Shown here piece by piece: positions 21,596-32,645 of a stretch of 64,000 bases of DNA (positions are counted from its first letter, which is position 1; each line of letters starts with the position of its first letter). The stretch lies in assembly GCA_009746045.1 (NCBI GenBank), contig RPFO01000022.1:1915160-1979159 (forward strand), written 5' to 3'. A program made the position numbers and the translations under genes. The notes under the pieces were generated by a model. That model was not told the origin of the DNA and searched no databases. It saw only the letters and a program-made list of their open reading frames with translations. Source of the stretch: Mesostigma viride (lineage: Eukaryota > Streptophyta > Mesostigmatophyceae > Mesostigmatales > Mesostigmataceae).

Positions 21596-24500
21596 TCACT
21601 TGTACTGGATCCCCAGCTGCTTGGACGACGTGCTCTCGAATATGCCATCCGCGTTGCTGACTTCGAAGCCATCGCGTCGGTGCTCCTCCCGCACCTGCCA
21701 CGTGGAGGGTAGATTGTCAAACATGCAGGGGGGACAAAGCCAGGTGTAAGCGTAAGCCAACAGGTCGCAAGCACACAGGCCGTCCCTACTGAGGCACATA
21801 CCGAGCTCCAACAGATGGCCATGCGCTTGGACAGCATGTAGCCGGGCCGTGCTGCCATGGAAAGCCTTTCAATGCTGTATGTTTCATGACAACTTTGAGA
21901 GAGCGAGGCCCAGCATGCGCCAACCGTATGGCCCAGTATGCGCCAACCTTACTACAATCTCTGCCTCTGAAGTTGACATCCACGCCAACAGGTTCAGCCC
22001 GTACAACGCCAGCCGCATGAAGCAAAACATGCACTGCACGACAGCATGGCACGGCCACCTAGGCCATACTGTGCGCTTACCATAACTGGTCAAAGGGCAA
22101 CAACCTTATGATAGAAAAACAGTTGCCCTGATCCAATCCGGGGAGATGCTCTCACCTGGCCATGCCACACCCACCAACCAAGTGCTCTCACCTAATTAAA
22201 AAACACCGCCCGGAAAATGAAACAGCCGCCCTCACCTGGTCCGGCGGCAGGTGTGCGTGTGCTGGCAGCACCAGACGCTGCGCAAACTCGATGTAGGACG
22301 CCGGCACGCGCATCGGGCCCTCGTCAAAGATGAACTCCTGCGTGTCCGCCACCGTGGAGCTCTGGCGCAGGCCACCATCCGGGCTGACTGCAGAGGACAA
22401 GGAAAAAGGATGTTGAAACAGGGCCGCAGGGCGGGGCAGGGCGGGGCGGGGCGGGGCAGGCCATTTAGCGGTAAGGGCGCGGCGGGCAGAGTAAAGTCCA
22501 TCCTTATTCATTTCATTTTGCACATGCCCACATTTGCACACGGAGTCCAGGTGGGGAGACAATCCAGCCCCCCGTTCCCGGTCCCACCGAGGGGTGCCGG
22601 GTCGGCACCGTGGCCGAATGCCTCCGCTTCCCACACAACTGACGTACGTTCCTGCATTACTGACAAATGCCATCACTTCCAATCAGTCTTATGAGTTGAA
22701 TTGCTCCCTCACACGCGGCTGTCCACACTCACAACATGCCCCTAGCAGCTAATTCCCAAGCAGCTTGGTGCCCACCGAGTCCTTCAGTGCATGCTCCGAT
22801 GGTGAGAGAGAAACTTGTCATTTCTGGACTACCACCATTCAGTACGCCCCCCTCCACAATACCACATTTCAACTACTTTAAACATGCTCTTCGTGTAGAT
22901 AACCCCCTTTACCATGCCCCCCTTGAGCATGCTCGCTTTTACGAAACCTTCGTAAACACCCAATTTAAAACCCATCCTCTAGACTCAGCACGCCCCCTAA
23001 TTATTTCACCATCCTTAAGCACACCCCCTCCCCCCCCCCCCCCCCGCCCTTTGTACCCACCCCTGAGCATGTCTCCCCCTTAAGCACCCACCCTTAAGTG
23101 CGTCCCCCTCTTCGGCGCCGCCCCTTATGCCCAGCCCATGTCCAGCACCCACCCTTGAGCAAGGCCCCCTCTAAGGCGCCCCCCTTATGTGCCCACCTCC
23201 TCAGCACCCACCCTTGAGCACGCCCCCCTCGGTGTTGAGGTCCCACCCCTTCTCCTCCACAAACTCGTTCATATCCTCCAGGTCCTCAAACGTCCTCAGC
23301 TGGTGCACCGCGAGCGTGGTGTGGTTGAGCGAGTAGCCGTTGACGAGCGTCCAGGCGGCATACTCGCTCTCCCTGCAGCACAGGCGCATGGTAGGGACAT
23401 CCATAGGTGAATCAATCAATAGGCTATGTTGTCCATCGATAGGCGAATCAATCAATAGGCTCAAGGGCATCAAGAGGCAAATCAATCAATAGGCTCATGG
23501 GCATCCATAGGCAAATCAATCCATAGGCTCATGGGCATCAATTGGCGAATCAATCAATAGGCTCATGGGCATCAATAGGCAAATCAATCCATAGGCTTAT
23601 GGGCATCAATAGGCAAATCAATCCATAGGCTTATGGGCATCAATAGGCAAATCAATCCATAGGCTCATGGGCATCAATAGGCGAATCAATCCATAGGCTC
23701 ATGGGCATCAAGAGGCGAATCAATCCATAGGCTCATGCTGTCCATAGTGCAACGAGAGAAAAAGCCCATGTCGTGCACTCACTCTCCATGCAGCATGTCG
23801 TGGCCAAGGCGACAGCGACATCAGTCTCAGTTGATTATTCAGGGAGCAGAATCCACATGCCTACGGCAGAGATTGACAGCCGACTCGCTCCGTCTAAGTT
23901 GCGACATCAAGGCGGCGACTACCAGGGTCATCACAAAAACATGTTGAAGAATGATCCACCGATGGAGAATATTTTCACAATGGCGCACCACAAAATAGGC
24001 GGATGCTGGGCGCACCAGAGAAAACGTGGGCAGGGGACATCACGCAGTGGGTCTCATGGCTAGCACCAACAGTAGATCCAAGCAGTTCATTTTCTCCCCA
24101 AAACGGTATCCCCAAGTAACAACATCTGATGCATGGACGCGAGACATGACAAAGGCGATTGTGGGCATCACTCAGACGTGTAGTACTCTAGACGTCCGAC
24201 GTTGCGAGAAATGTAGAACTTGAGAGAAGGTAACAGTGAAAAAAATGAGAACATGGCCACAGGAGTCCCCAGAGCCATGCCTTGAAGCGAGATGACCAAG
24301 CTCTCAGGGGCAACGCCTTGTTGGATGGGCCCGGACGCCATCACTATAGAACACGGGATCGCATTGCCAGGTGGCCAACATCCTTGTACTCACTTGACCA
24401 CGTGGCACAAGTCCTTGTTTCCTACTATACCCGACTTTTAGGTACAAGCAATACTACGGCACAGGCAATAGTAGTACTAAAATACAAAAAGGGCACGCTT

Positions 24501-26882
24501 TCTGGGAATTCCCGTATACAGAATCAGAATCTGGGTCTCCAAGTCATCACCTCCATCTGGGTGACATCTGGATCTGACCTCGAGTCCAAACTCATGCTAC
24601 TCCTGGCTCCTTGAGGCGCAGGCACTCGGCCGAGATAGGAGCACTCGGCCGCGTCAATTATCGGTGGCAAGCCAGGGCACAAGTTGCTGCTCTCACTTTG
24701 CCAGCAGGAAGAAGTCCATGCACCCATTTTGCCAGCAGGCAGAAGTCAATCCACTCACTTAGCCAGCAGGCAGAAGTCCTTGTACGACGGCCGCTGCCAT
24801 GGGAGCGCCCCCATGGCGCACGCGGCGGGCGCAAAGCGGGCAAGCGTGGCGGCCTCCGACGTGTAGTCGCCGATGATGCGCTGAGCACAAGCGAATGGGT
24901 GACAGGCGTTCGTGTCAGACCAGCGCAGGTGTCAGCGTCCCAGGGTGCACGTGTCAAAGGGTGACAGCATCATCATCTGTAGTGAGACCTGGACCCACAG
25001 CGACTATGCACCAACTGCACCAACATGCCACCGCATCCCCCCCCCCCCCCCCACGTGCACCCACATGCACGCCCCCCCCATACATGCACCCCTCCCCCCC
25101 CACTTCTACAACCCTCCTGATTGCTTTACAAGCACCAGCAAGGCCTTCCCTGCACCAACCCCCTTCATCACACCAACACGCCCGAACCCCAACTACCTGC
25201 ACCCACGACACCCACGGCAACCCGACACCTGCACCCACCCACGCACTGCTTCTGCCCTCATTATTGAGTAAAACGATGGCATGCTAGCCGCTGCACCAAC
25301 CACCCCCCTGCCTCCAGCCCCCCTCCAACGCCACCACGGTCGCGCTCATGTGCGCCCACGAAAGAATGTCATCATCTCGTTACCAGCAGGCACACACCAT
25401 TCCTAACCCCCTCACCTGTACCCACTAGTCCCTATAGCTTTGTTCGCACCCTCCTAGCCCTCACCTGCACCCCACCCACTAAACCCTGCCATCCTCCCTA
25501 CCTGCACCCCCGGGCTGAGCTCGTCCACCTGCAGCTCCGACACAAAGATGCGGGGCAGGAACGCGAGCCGGTCCTCCGCCTCCTTGTCGCCCCCTGCCAG
25601 CGCATGCTCCAGCTCATACGCCGGCGGCTTGTACCAGTACGCCTTGAGGTGCTTCTTCTCGAACAGCAGCCGGTCCTGCCGCCGGTAGCCCAGCGTGAGC
25701 AGGAAGCTCTCCATCGAGTCGATCCCGAAACCATCTACCTGGACGGGGGGGGGGCGCGCGGGGGGGGGGAAGGGAAGAGGGGAGGGGGGGGCGGGGGGGC
25801 AAAGGGGCGGGGATAAGGTGGCGTGGGCAAGGAGTGGCACTGGATGAGGCGCCCGAGCGGGGGAACCGAAGGGGGGCATCCGAGGGGGCGCAATAAGGCC
25901 TTTGCGATGGGGGGCTAACGTTTACCGTGTTGGATTTGCAAACCTAGACGTCAAGCGTGCGGCATGGCAACCCCGCATCAATGGCAGCAGGGATCACGTC
26001 CACCCGAAACCTGCGAATCGGACAACCCACCCAGAGCACCAGCGACACGTAACGCTTCACAAGGGACTCAGCCTTGGCAGCGGACCACTTCTATCAACAG
26101 GCTTCACGGAACCACTTTCAGAGTGGCTGCATAATGAAGCTGGTTTCAAAAGGGCTGGGCATAGTGGTAGTCATGGTTTTTTTACTGGTAGTATAAAAGT
26201 CTTAAACTGGTAGTATTTAAGTTTCATACTGGTAGTATCAAAGTTTTATACTGGTAGTATTAAAGTTTTATACTAGTAGTATAATAGTACTGGCCTGGGC
26301 TGGTTGTCTCCTTTATACTAGTAGTGATATACCACCCACCCCGAACGTGCGGAATGCGAAGTGGTCACTGGCCAGGCGGGAGACGCCCTCGCGCTGGGCC
26401 ACCGCGCTATAAACAGCCTTGGCCGTCGGGTTCTTGTCAAAGTAGAGCTTGAGCGTGGTGGTCAGGAACTTTTGCAGCAGCCAGTGGGTGGGCGGCGCGC
26501 CGGGCTGCCAGGTGTCACACAGGCAAGAGACAAGGCGTACATGGGTGCTGCGGGTAGGATTGTCAGTAATGCTGGTGCAACAAGACACAGCCAGCGATTC
26601 AAGACACAAAGCCACACAGAGGGCTCAGACAGTAACCAGGCGTTACGTTCGACAGTAAATCAAGGGCGTTTACAGTATCTTTATGCAGTCCAACACAACA
26701 TCTCTCTGGCAAGGGAGCGCTTTGGGCGCGTGATTAAAATTTACACTGGGCCCACCCTCGCCATCTCTCTAAACGTCAAATGGTGGCAAAATTGAACAGA
26801 ATAAAGGGTTCATGACTGGTTCAAAATGGGATACCTTGATGTTTTCGTCGCATGGCTTCACGTTTACAGTCTCAGTGCCCAT
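21596..26882 (-). CDS. 2-oxoadipate dioxygenase/decarboxylase family protein (DUF1338/HglS), 7 exons
   Basis: Predicted non-haem metal-dependent enzyme of the VOC-fold HglS family, whose characterised members convert 2-oxoadipate to 2-hydroxyglutarate in lysine catabolism. Exons (-): 26,882-26,835; 26,504-26,340; 25,738-25,502; 24,880-24,759; 23,372-23,212; 22,387-22,236; 21,694-21,596. Phases match at every GT-AG junction, and the total is 984 bp (327 residues). Visible active-site blocks are ASDHFAFRTFG (His64, Arg68), NGYSLNH (His208) and VPASYIEFAQR (Glu278), fitting the His-His-Glu metal site plus substrate Arg. Family blocks GIDSMESFLLTLGYRRQD and LPRIFVSELQVDELSP lie between. The 16-residue first exon is the least certain part. 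A possible TGTAA poly(A) signal lies at 21,547-21,543. It is divergent from the adenylate kinase gene. Confidence 0.9.
22400..22462. other. G-rich tract next to exon 6 acceptor
   Basis: GGGCGGGGCAGGGCGGGGCGGGG on + has G-quadruplex potential. On the coding (-) strand it forms the C-rich tract just upstream of the exon 6 acceptor at 22,388. Confidence 0.6.
23395..23745. repeat. 34 bp minisatellite in dioxygenase intron
   Basis: About ten copies of GGGCATCAATAGGCAAATCA plus ATCCATAGGCTTAT, period 34 bp, with small variants. It lies in the intron between the fourth and fifth coding exons. Confidence 0.9.
24697..24780 (-). repeat. Triplicated exon 4 splice-donor region
   Basis: The last ~20 bp of coding exon 4 (GACTTCTGCCTGCTGGCTAA on -, 24,778-24,759) recur twice within the following intron, at about 24,744-24,725 and 24,712-24,693. 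The most distal copy keeps a potential donor (GCAAA|GTGAGAG) and the middle copy does not (AAAATGGG). It is a small tandem duplication across an exon-intron boundary. Confidence 0.7.
25028..25100. other. C-run-rich intronic tract
   Basis: Repeated runs of 6 to 14 C on + (for example 25,038-25,052) lie within the intron after coding exon 3. On the transcribed sense strand these are G runs. The neighbouring stretch 25,740-25,800 has the opposite bias (G on +, C on -) immediately upstream of the exon 3 acceptor and acts as an extreme pyrimidine tract. Confidence 0.6.
26165..26330. repeat. ~22 bp minisatellite in dioxygenase intron
   Basis: ACTGGTAGTATTAAAGTTTTAT-type units, about six diverged copies, lie between coding exons 2 and 3 of the dioxygenase gene. 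Confidence 0.8.
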
Positions 26883-28027
26883 CTGAGTAGTCAGCTTCCG
26901 CACGTGACAACTTGCACCTGGCTCCTTTCCTGGGATTCCAAGCTCCAGCCCGGTGCCGATGCGCGGGCAACTACGCAGTCCTCTACCAAGAGCCCACCCC
27001 AAGGGATGCAGTTGCGAAAAAAGCGCATATCCGGAATTTGCCGACGGCATTTTGCCTGGCCGAGAAACACAAGTCAAACCACGCAACCACGAAATTTAGT
27101 ATGCGATTACGGTCACCTACGGTCTCTTACGACTGCATTAAGGAGAAACACCAAGGCGCTAGATTGCCCGCCAGAAAATTACGGCCCTTTAACCGTGCAT
27201 GCCACAAAACCTGCCTGGACTTCGGCACGGTCGAGACGGAGCCGCCACGCTCGCGGCGCACGCCCGAGGAAAATTTGCGAACCTACTCGCTAGGGCAGTC
27301 GGATGCATGACAGTTTTCACCATGGAAAGCGAGCGCAGAACCCCTGCAGGTTGTACTCCCCCCGCACGTCTGATCCGGTGGTTCTACCCTTGCTCGTGTG
27401 TCATGTCATGTGAACGCCTCGTCTCTTTCAGTGGTGCTTTGCTGACGCATTCGCAGGAATCACTAATCAGTAAAACCTGGCCGAGGCATGGCAGCTTAGT
27501 CAGCGGAGCAACGCGAACGTGACAAGGGTGACAAACCAGAACTGAGGTGGAAGTGTGCGGACAAGATCTCTGACTCATCTGCCAACGTGGCGGCAGCTGT
27601 GGATGACATGCGGCACCGCCTGCTAGCTTTCAAGTCTCTCAAGAAGCCTCGGCATGCGAAGAGTTCCGTTCCCGCCGACCAATTGTCCCGTATCCGTACT
27701 CTGCTGCCCATGTGCTGCGTGTGATTCAACTAACTAACTAATGACTAAATAACTTTAACTTAGCAATCAACAGGGCGGCCGGTCGTGGCTGCGGGGAGCG
27801 ATATCATGCGTCACGTCTGGGTCACTGCGCGTCACTGCGTCCCACTCGCATGCTTAGCCTGGCGACTCCCGGTAATGCGGTGGCGCGCACGCTGTAGTTT
27901 TCTTCTTCGCCTGTGTGCACAGAATTTTATAAGCCTGCATCGCTTACGTCTCGGTGACCTTGACGCCCACTTTGCTTGGCAGCAAGTTTTTTGTTGTCCT
28001 TGCTGTTGGTTAAATCTTTAGGAAACA
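26883..28027. promoter_or_regulatory. Divergent intergenic region between dioxygenase and adenylate kinase
   Basis: A 1,145 bp gap separates the two start codons, so both promoters must lie here or the 5' UTRs overlap it. No TATA box is clear enough to call. A segment at 27,561-27,722 encodes CADKISDSSANVAAAVDDMR and ends in a stop followed by an (ACTA)n run (27,727-27,742). It resembles a short truncated LINE tail, with low confidence. No other gene is convincing. Confidence 0.45.
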
Positions 28028-31000
28028 ATGGAGAATAACGCCCTTCTTGATGTGCCTACGGAAGCGCTTGTCGCGGAAATGAAGCGCCGGTTAGAATGCG
28101 TCAACAAGCCGGATAAGCGCGTCGTGCTCGTGGGTAAGAAATCGAGTAATGCTGCCAAGGTACTCCGATTTGTGGACAGCCCCCGGACATCTATTATGCG
28201 ACATATTAAGAACAAGCTATGATGTCTGGGACGGTGCAGTGCATTGTGCTGTATCGGTACATTAGAGGAATATCAGCGTTCCATATCAGCGTTCCCCTTT
28301 TATGGATGTTGTGCTTCTTCAAAAAGTGTTCACCACGGCATTGTCTGTCACTTCTGAGTAATGAAGAAGTGGCGAGATTCTGTCTCCTTCTAGAATACCC
28401 ATTATTGGCCTTGCAGAGCGCGCTCAGCCTTGTCACCCTCTTTCCTCCGCAGTGTCTGTTGCTGGCGAAATATGCATTCCAGGAATTCTGCATAATAATA
28501 CCTGTTATCATGCAGGAGAGCTGGTTTGTTGGCTTTTTCCTGATTGCACACGAATGTGCGCATTTCCTTTGTTCGGCGAAACCAGGCCCCCCTGGCTGCG
28601 GCAAGGGCACCCAGTCCCCCGTCATCAAGGCGGAGCACTGCCTGTGCCACCTGGCCACGGGCGACATGCTCCGTGCGGCCGTCGCGGCCAAAACCCCTCT
28701 CGGCCTCGTGGCCAAGGACGTGATGGAGCGTGGCGCGCTGGTGTCGGACGACCTGGTGGTGGGCATCATCGAGGAGGCGGTGCAGAAGCCCGAGTGCCGC
28801 CAGGGCTTCATCTTGGATGGATTCCCCAGGACGGCCACCCAGGCCGAGAAGGTGAGCACTTTTTCTGTTAATACCCCGAGTTCCACGCGCTGGACGCCTG
28901 GGTGGATAGCTTACAAAATCACGGCGTTTACCTGCGCATGATGCCGGTCTGGCCCAGCACATGGCTGTCTCCTGCTGTGTTCGCAAACATGTCTTGTGTG
29001 CAGGTTTGTTGCCATTTTGTAATTCGGGGAAGTTCAGCGGTCTTTCAATTTTTTATTGTAGCGCTAAAGCATGTGCCATTAGACGATTCCTGTGAATTGG
29101 GGAGAGGTGGGGTGGCTCAAGCTACCCTTTTACATATTAAGATGTAGGTTTTATTTCATTTTCCACGTGCAGCACTTCCAATTACCCACCCACGCGCCCG
29201 CCCGCCCGCCGCCCGCCCGCCGCCCGCCCGCCGCCCGCCCGCCCGCCCGCCCGCCCACCCACCCACCCACCCACCCGCCCACCCGGCCAGCCAGCCACCC
29301 ACCCACCCACCCACCCACCCACCCACCCACCCACCCTCCCACCCACCCACCCACCCACCCACCCACCCACCCACCCACCCACCCACCCACCCACCCACCC
29401 ACCCACCCACCCACCCACCCACCCACCCACCCACCCTCCCTCCCTCCCACCCACCCACCCACCCACCCACCCACCCACCCACCCACATGCCCTTCCACTC
29501 ATTTACTGAAATGCCTCTTTTGTCGCCCGTGTATGTGTTGTTCATGAGATCTCCGTTAACTTTTTCTGGCATCCCATCGCTAGGTTGCATAACTTTGATG
29601 ATGGTCATCCGGTTGTGGCATAAATACCCCTCCTGAAAATGGCATAGAAGCTCTGCGATGTTGATTCTCCCTTAGCGGATTCATCCCCTGTGATCATTTC
29701 TTCACATGTGTATGTTGCTTTCTCTGCTCTCCCTGGGTTCACAAGTGTGTAAGGCTTGTTCTGAACGAGAACTGTAGCTCACAACCCACTTTTGCTGCCA
29801 CATCTTATCGTGGCAATGCTGTGCTGCTGCAAACGTTCCATGCCAATTCGTGCCCTCACGCACCTGCCTTGTCAACCCTTCTGTCGGCGACCGGGCGGCC
29901 AATGGCATCGCGCCAGCTGGATGAGATGCTCGCCAAGAAGGGCCAGCACATCGACAAGGTGCTCAACTTTAATGTCCCCGAGTCGCTGCTGGTGGAGCGC
30001 GTGACGGGCCGGCTGGTGCACCCGGCCAGTGGGCGCTCCTACCACGTCAAGTTTGCGCCACCCAAGAAGCCCGGCGTGGACGACGTAAGTGCACAGACCC
30101 GTGACCACGACGGTGCTAGTGCGAGCAACTATGCAGTAGGCATACCAGGTGGTTTCGTTGCAAGTGACATACGTGCGCAGACAAATGTTAGTGCTAAAAT
30201 TGTGTTGCAGTCAGGGGGGTGCTTTGCTTGCGGTGCAGCCTCTGTTACTTACTTGCGCAGACCATGGTCGCGCTTTGGCAGTGCAGTAGTGCTATATTCC
30301 AATGACTGTGCTGCGTTTAGGTGGTTTTAATGGGTTTGGTGCAAGTCACTGTAGGTCTGCAGACCACATTAGTGCCTTGATACTGGTCATACCGCAGGGG
30401 GGGGGGGTCGCAAGGTGAGGTAAGCGCAGACATGCTGCCCATTCACGTGCCTTTGTCGGGTCCTGGACAGGGTACCGTCCCCACCCCGCGGATCAGGCTC
30501 GTGCTATCTCCTCTCCTTTGCACTCCCCGTCCTCCATCTATCCATGCCTGCTGGTCCTCCTAGGCTGCCACATGGCTTCGGTGGTCTCGTGCCTTACCTC
30601 CCAAACAAGTGGTGTAGGTCATGCAATTGCGTTGGCATGCCATGCGTCCCATATTGGCCGTGTTGTAGTGCGATTAGGTGGCCCCTAATGGGTGGTTGCC
30701 CATAAAAAGTGTTTGCTGTGTGACGTTACTCAGCAATTCCTTTTTTGAGGGTGGTGGTGGTGGTGGTGGTGGTGCCGCACGCCTGTGACGGCAGGGCACT
30801 GGGATGAGGGAATGCATCGGTGCTTGCTGTATGGCGTCGCATGGGAACCACCCAACAGTTGTAGTGACCAGTATCGTGACAAGTGGCTTCCATGCTATCG
30901 CTTCGCTGGGGAACCACCCAACACTTGTAGTGACCAGTATCGTGACAAGTGGCTTCCATGCTATCGCTTCGCTGGGGAACCACCCAACACTTGTAGTGAC

Positions 31001-32176
31001 CAGTATAGTGAAACGTGGCTTCCATGCTATCGCTTCGCTGGGGAACCGCCCAACACTTGTAGTGACCGGTATAGTGACACGTGGCTTCCATGCTATCGCT
31101 TCGCCAGAGACTCTCTCGTTTCCAGGGTGCCTGTGTCCCTCAAGCATGCCATGCCTGCCGTGCGTATTTCATCCTAGCATGACTGTCGTGCCTGCATTTT
31201 GCTCTCTTGTGGGCATACTGCTGATCTGGCCACCTCGTGGGCATGGTTGTGGGTTGCTCTGCCCTCCCCCTGCGCGCACCGGCCATGCGCCACGGGCAGG
31301 TCACGGGCGAGCCGCTTGTCCACCGCAAGGACGACACCAAGGAGGCCCTGCTCACGCGGCTGGAGGCCTTCCGCGCGCAGACCACGCCGGTGAGTCTTGC
31401 TGGCATAATGTTATCATTCATTTATTCGCGTGCCTCCGTTGGTAGAGTCACGGGGTACTGACTTTTTGAGTAGGTACCTTGCATCCCTGTTTGATGCACA
31501 GCAAGGAGGCATAATGCCATTACTTGCGGGTAATTCTTGCATTGATGGGTTTCATCATACTATTTTTTTGCATTGTGAGGAATTTTTTTGCATCGTGCTA
31601 TTATGTGTGGGCAGTTCTTGCATCAGACCACGCCGAATGTGCGATTTTGGCATCATATTACTATGATCAGTATGATGTGTGGGTAATTTGTGTAGAGATC
31701 GGTGAGCAATTCTGAGTAATGCTGGCATTATATGAGTGAGACAACAATTGCATTATGTGGTTGCGTGTGGGTATCTCCTACATTAGGCCCCGCCAGTGGG
31801 TGATGCTGGCATCAGACCGCGATCTTCCCTACTGTACTTGATCATGACCATCACCACCACTATCATCCACCCTTAGTGGCGGATTCATGCTTCATGACCA
31901 CATTTCATTTCATGTATGTTTTCATTTTGTTTCACTTTTTACCTGAGAACGTGTCTGTGATACATGGCCCCTCCCCCTTCGTCCTTCTGCCATGCTCTGT
32001 TGCTGCTGTCCTCTTGCACGTGACGCTCTGTTAAAATGTGTGTCCGTTCGTTGGCTATTGCGTCCACACTGCAGGTGCTGGACTACTACAGGAAGAAGGG
32101 CCTAGTCGCGGACCTGCATGCAGACCGGCCATTCCAGAAGGTCACGGAGGAGATCCGCACGGCTCTCTCAAAATAA
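28028..32176 (+). CDS. ADK: Adenylate kinase, plant type, 5 exons
   Basis: Catalyses ATP + AMP to 2 ADP. Exons: 28,028-28,133; 28,586-28,851; 29,917-30,084; 31,300-31,389; 32,075-32,176. All introns are GT-AG with matching phases, and the total is 732 bp (243 residues), the usual length of plant long-form adenylate kinases. Visible are the N-terminal [16 protein letters not shown], the P-loop [10 protein letters not shown] (residues 36-45, codon 36 split by intron 1), [22 protein letters not shown], the LID segment [38 protein letters not shown] and [15 protein letters not shown]. No frameshift or missing catalytic residue is seen. There is no obvious transit peptide, so a cytosolic or plant-type mitochondrial location is inferred. 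Intron 2 carries a (CCCA)n array and intron 3 a 66 bp repeat. Confidence 0.96.
29195..29486. repeat. (CCCA)n/(CCCG)n tetranucleotide array in adenylate kinase intron 2
   Basis: About 290 bp of CCCG units, then CCCA units interrupted by a few CCCT and CCAG units. It lies between exon 2 (ends 28,851) and exon 3 (starts 29,917). The long open frames in several registers (THPP and GGWV repeats) are artefacts of the 4 bp period. Confidence 0.97.
30843..31106. repeat. Four copies of a 66 bp repeat in adenylate kinase intron 3
   Basis: Starts near 30,843, 30,909, 30,975 and 31,041 (GGGAACCACCCAACACTTG, then TAGTGACCAGTAT, then TGGCTTCCATGCTATCGC). Period 66 is a multiple of three, so frames stay open on both strands. 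No sign of coding function is seen. Confidence 0.92.
31418..31490. repeat. 75 bp direct repeat, copy 1 (adenylate kinase intron 4)
   Basis: TTCGCGTGCCTCCGTTGG, AGTCACGGGGTAC and CATCCCTGTTTGAT also occur at 32,568-32,645, downstream of the gene. The CCTCCGTTGG core resembles the 3' stem-loop of local LINEs, so both are probably truncated LINE 3' ends. Confidence 0.6.
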
Positions 32177-32196
32177 CTTGGTTATCGTAGCCCTTC

Positions 32197-32202
32197 AATA
32201 AA
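32197..32202 (+). other. AATAAA poly(A) signal candidate of adenylate kinase
   Basis: AATAAA lies 21 bp after the adenylate kinase stop codon. No TGTAA signal is visible nearby on this strand. Confidence 0.5.
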
Positions 32203-32567
32203 GGAAGTGCAGAGCCGGGTGTTTGGCGTGTATTTTCTTCGATACAGAAGAATCAGTTGAACTGGGGCCCCTGCCTATAGATGTCAAATGTTCACTTGCA
32301 AGAAGCGGCGTAGGTCAAGCATGGGGATCTGAGCGAGCAGTTGTTTCGCACACATGATTCTTTCACGTGCATTGCGAGGACTTGGATTCCAGGTCTAGCA
32401 ACTCTGTCACTTTTTCTTCGCTGCACTGCTACAGTAGAAGCAACAAGCTTCTTAGTAACTAATTGTTTTTTATTTTAATGTTAAATAACATGCCCACGCG
32501 TGCATGTGCACGTGTGGGCTATCAACAGCCTGAAACGTTTGTCCGGTCACACAAAGCTCATATTCAT

Positions 32568-32645
32568 TCATTCGCGTGCCTCCGTTGGGATAGTCACGGG
32601 GTACAAACTGATAACTTAAGTAGGTACCTTTCATCCCTGTTTGAT
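32568..32645. repeat. 75 bp direct repeat, copy 2
   Basis: Copy of 31,418-31,490. It runs straight into the (TTAA)n tail of the minus-strand ORF1-only LINE, so that LINE appears to have inserted at this older repeat. The stretch 32,203-32,567 between the adenylate kinase 3' end and this repeat holds no gene. Confidence 0.6.

Noticed and set aside
27199-27522. Plus-strand ORF between the two host genes
   Set aside because: No recognisable domain, overlapping shadows in other frames, and no splice or family support.
29092-29608. THPP/VGGW-repeat ORFs on both strands
   Set aside because: Intronic (CCCA)n array inside the adenylate kinase gene; artefact of repetition.
30674-31147. 157-codon repetitive ORF and its partners on the other strand
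   Set aside because: Four copies of a 66 bp intronic repeat; frames stay open only because 66 is divisible by three.
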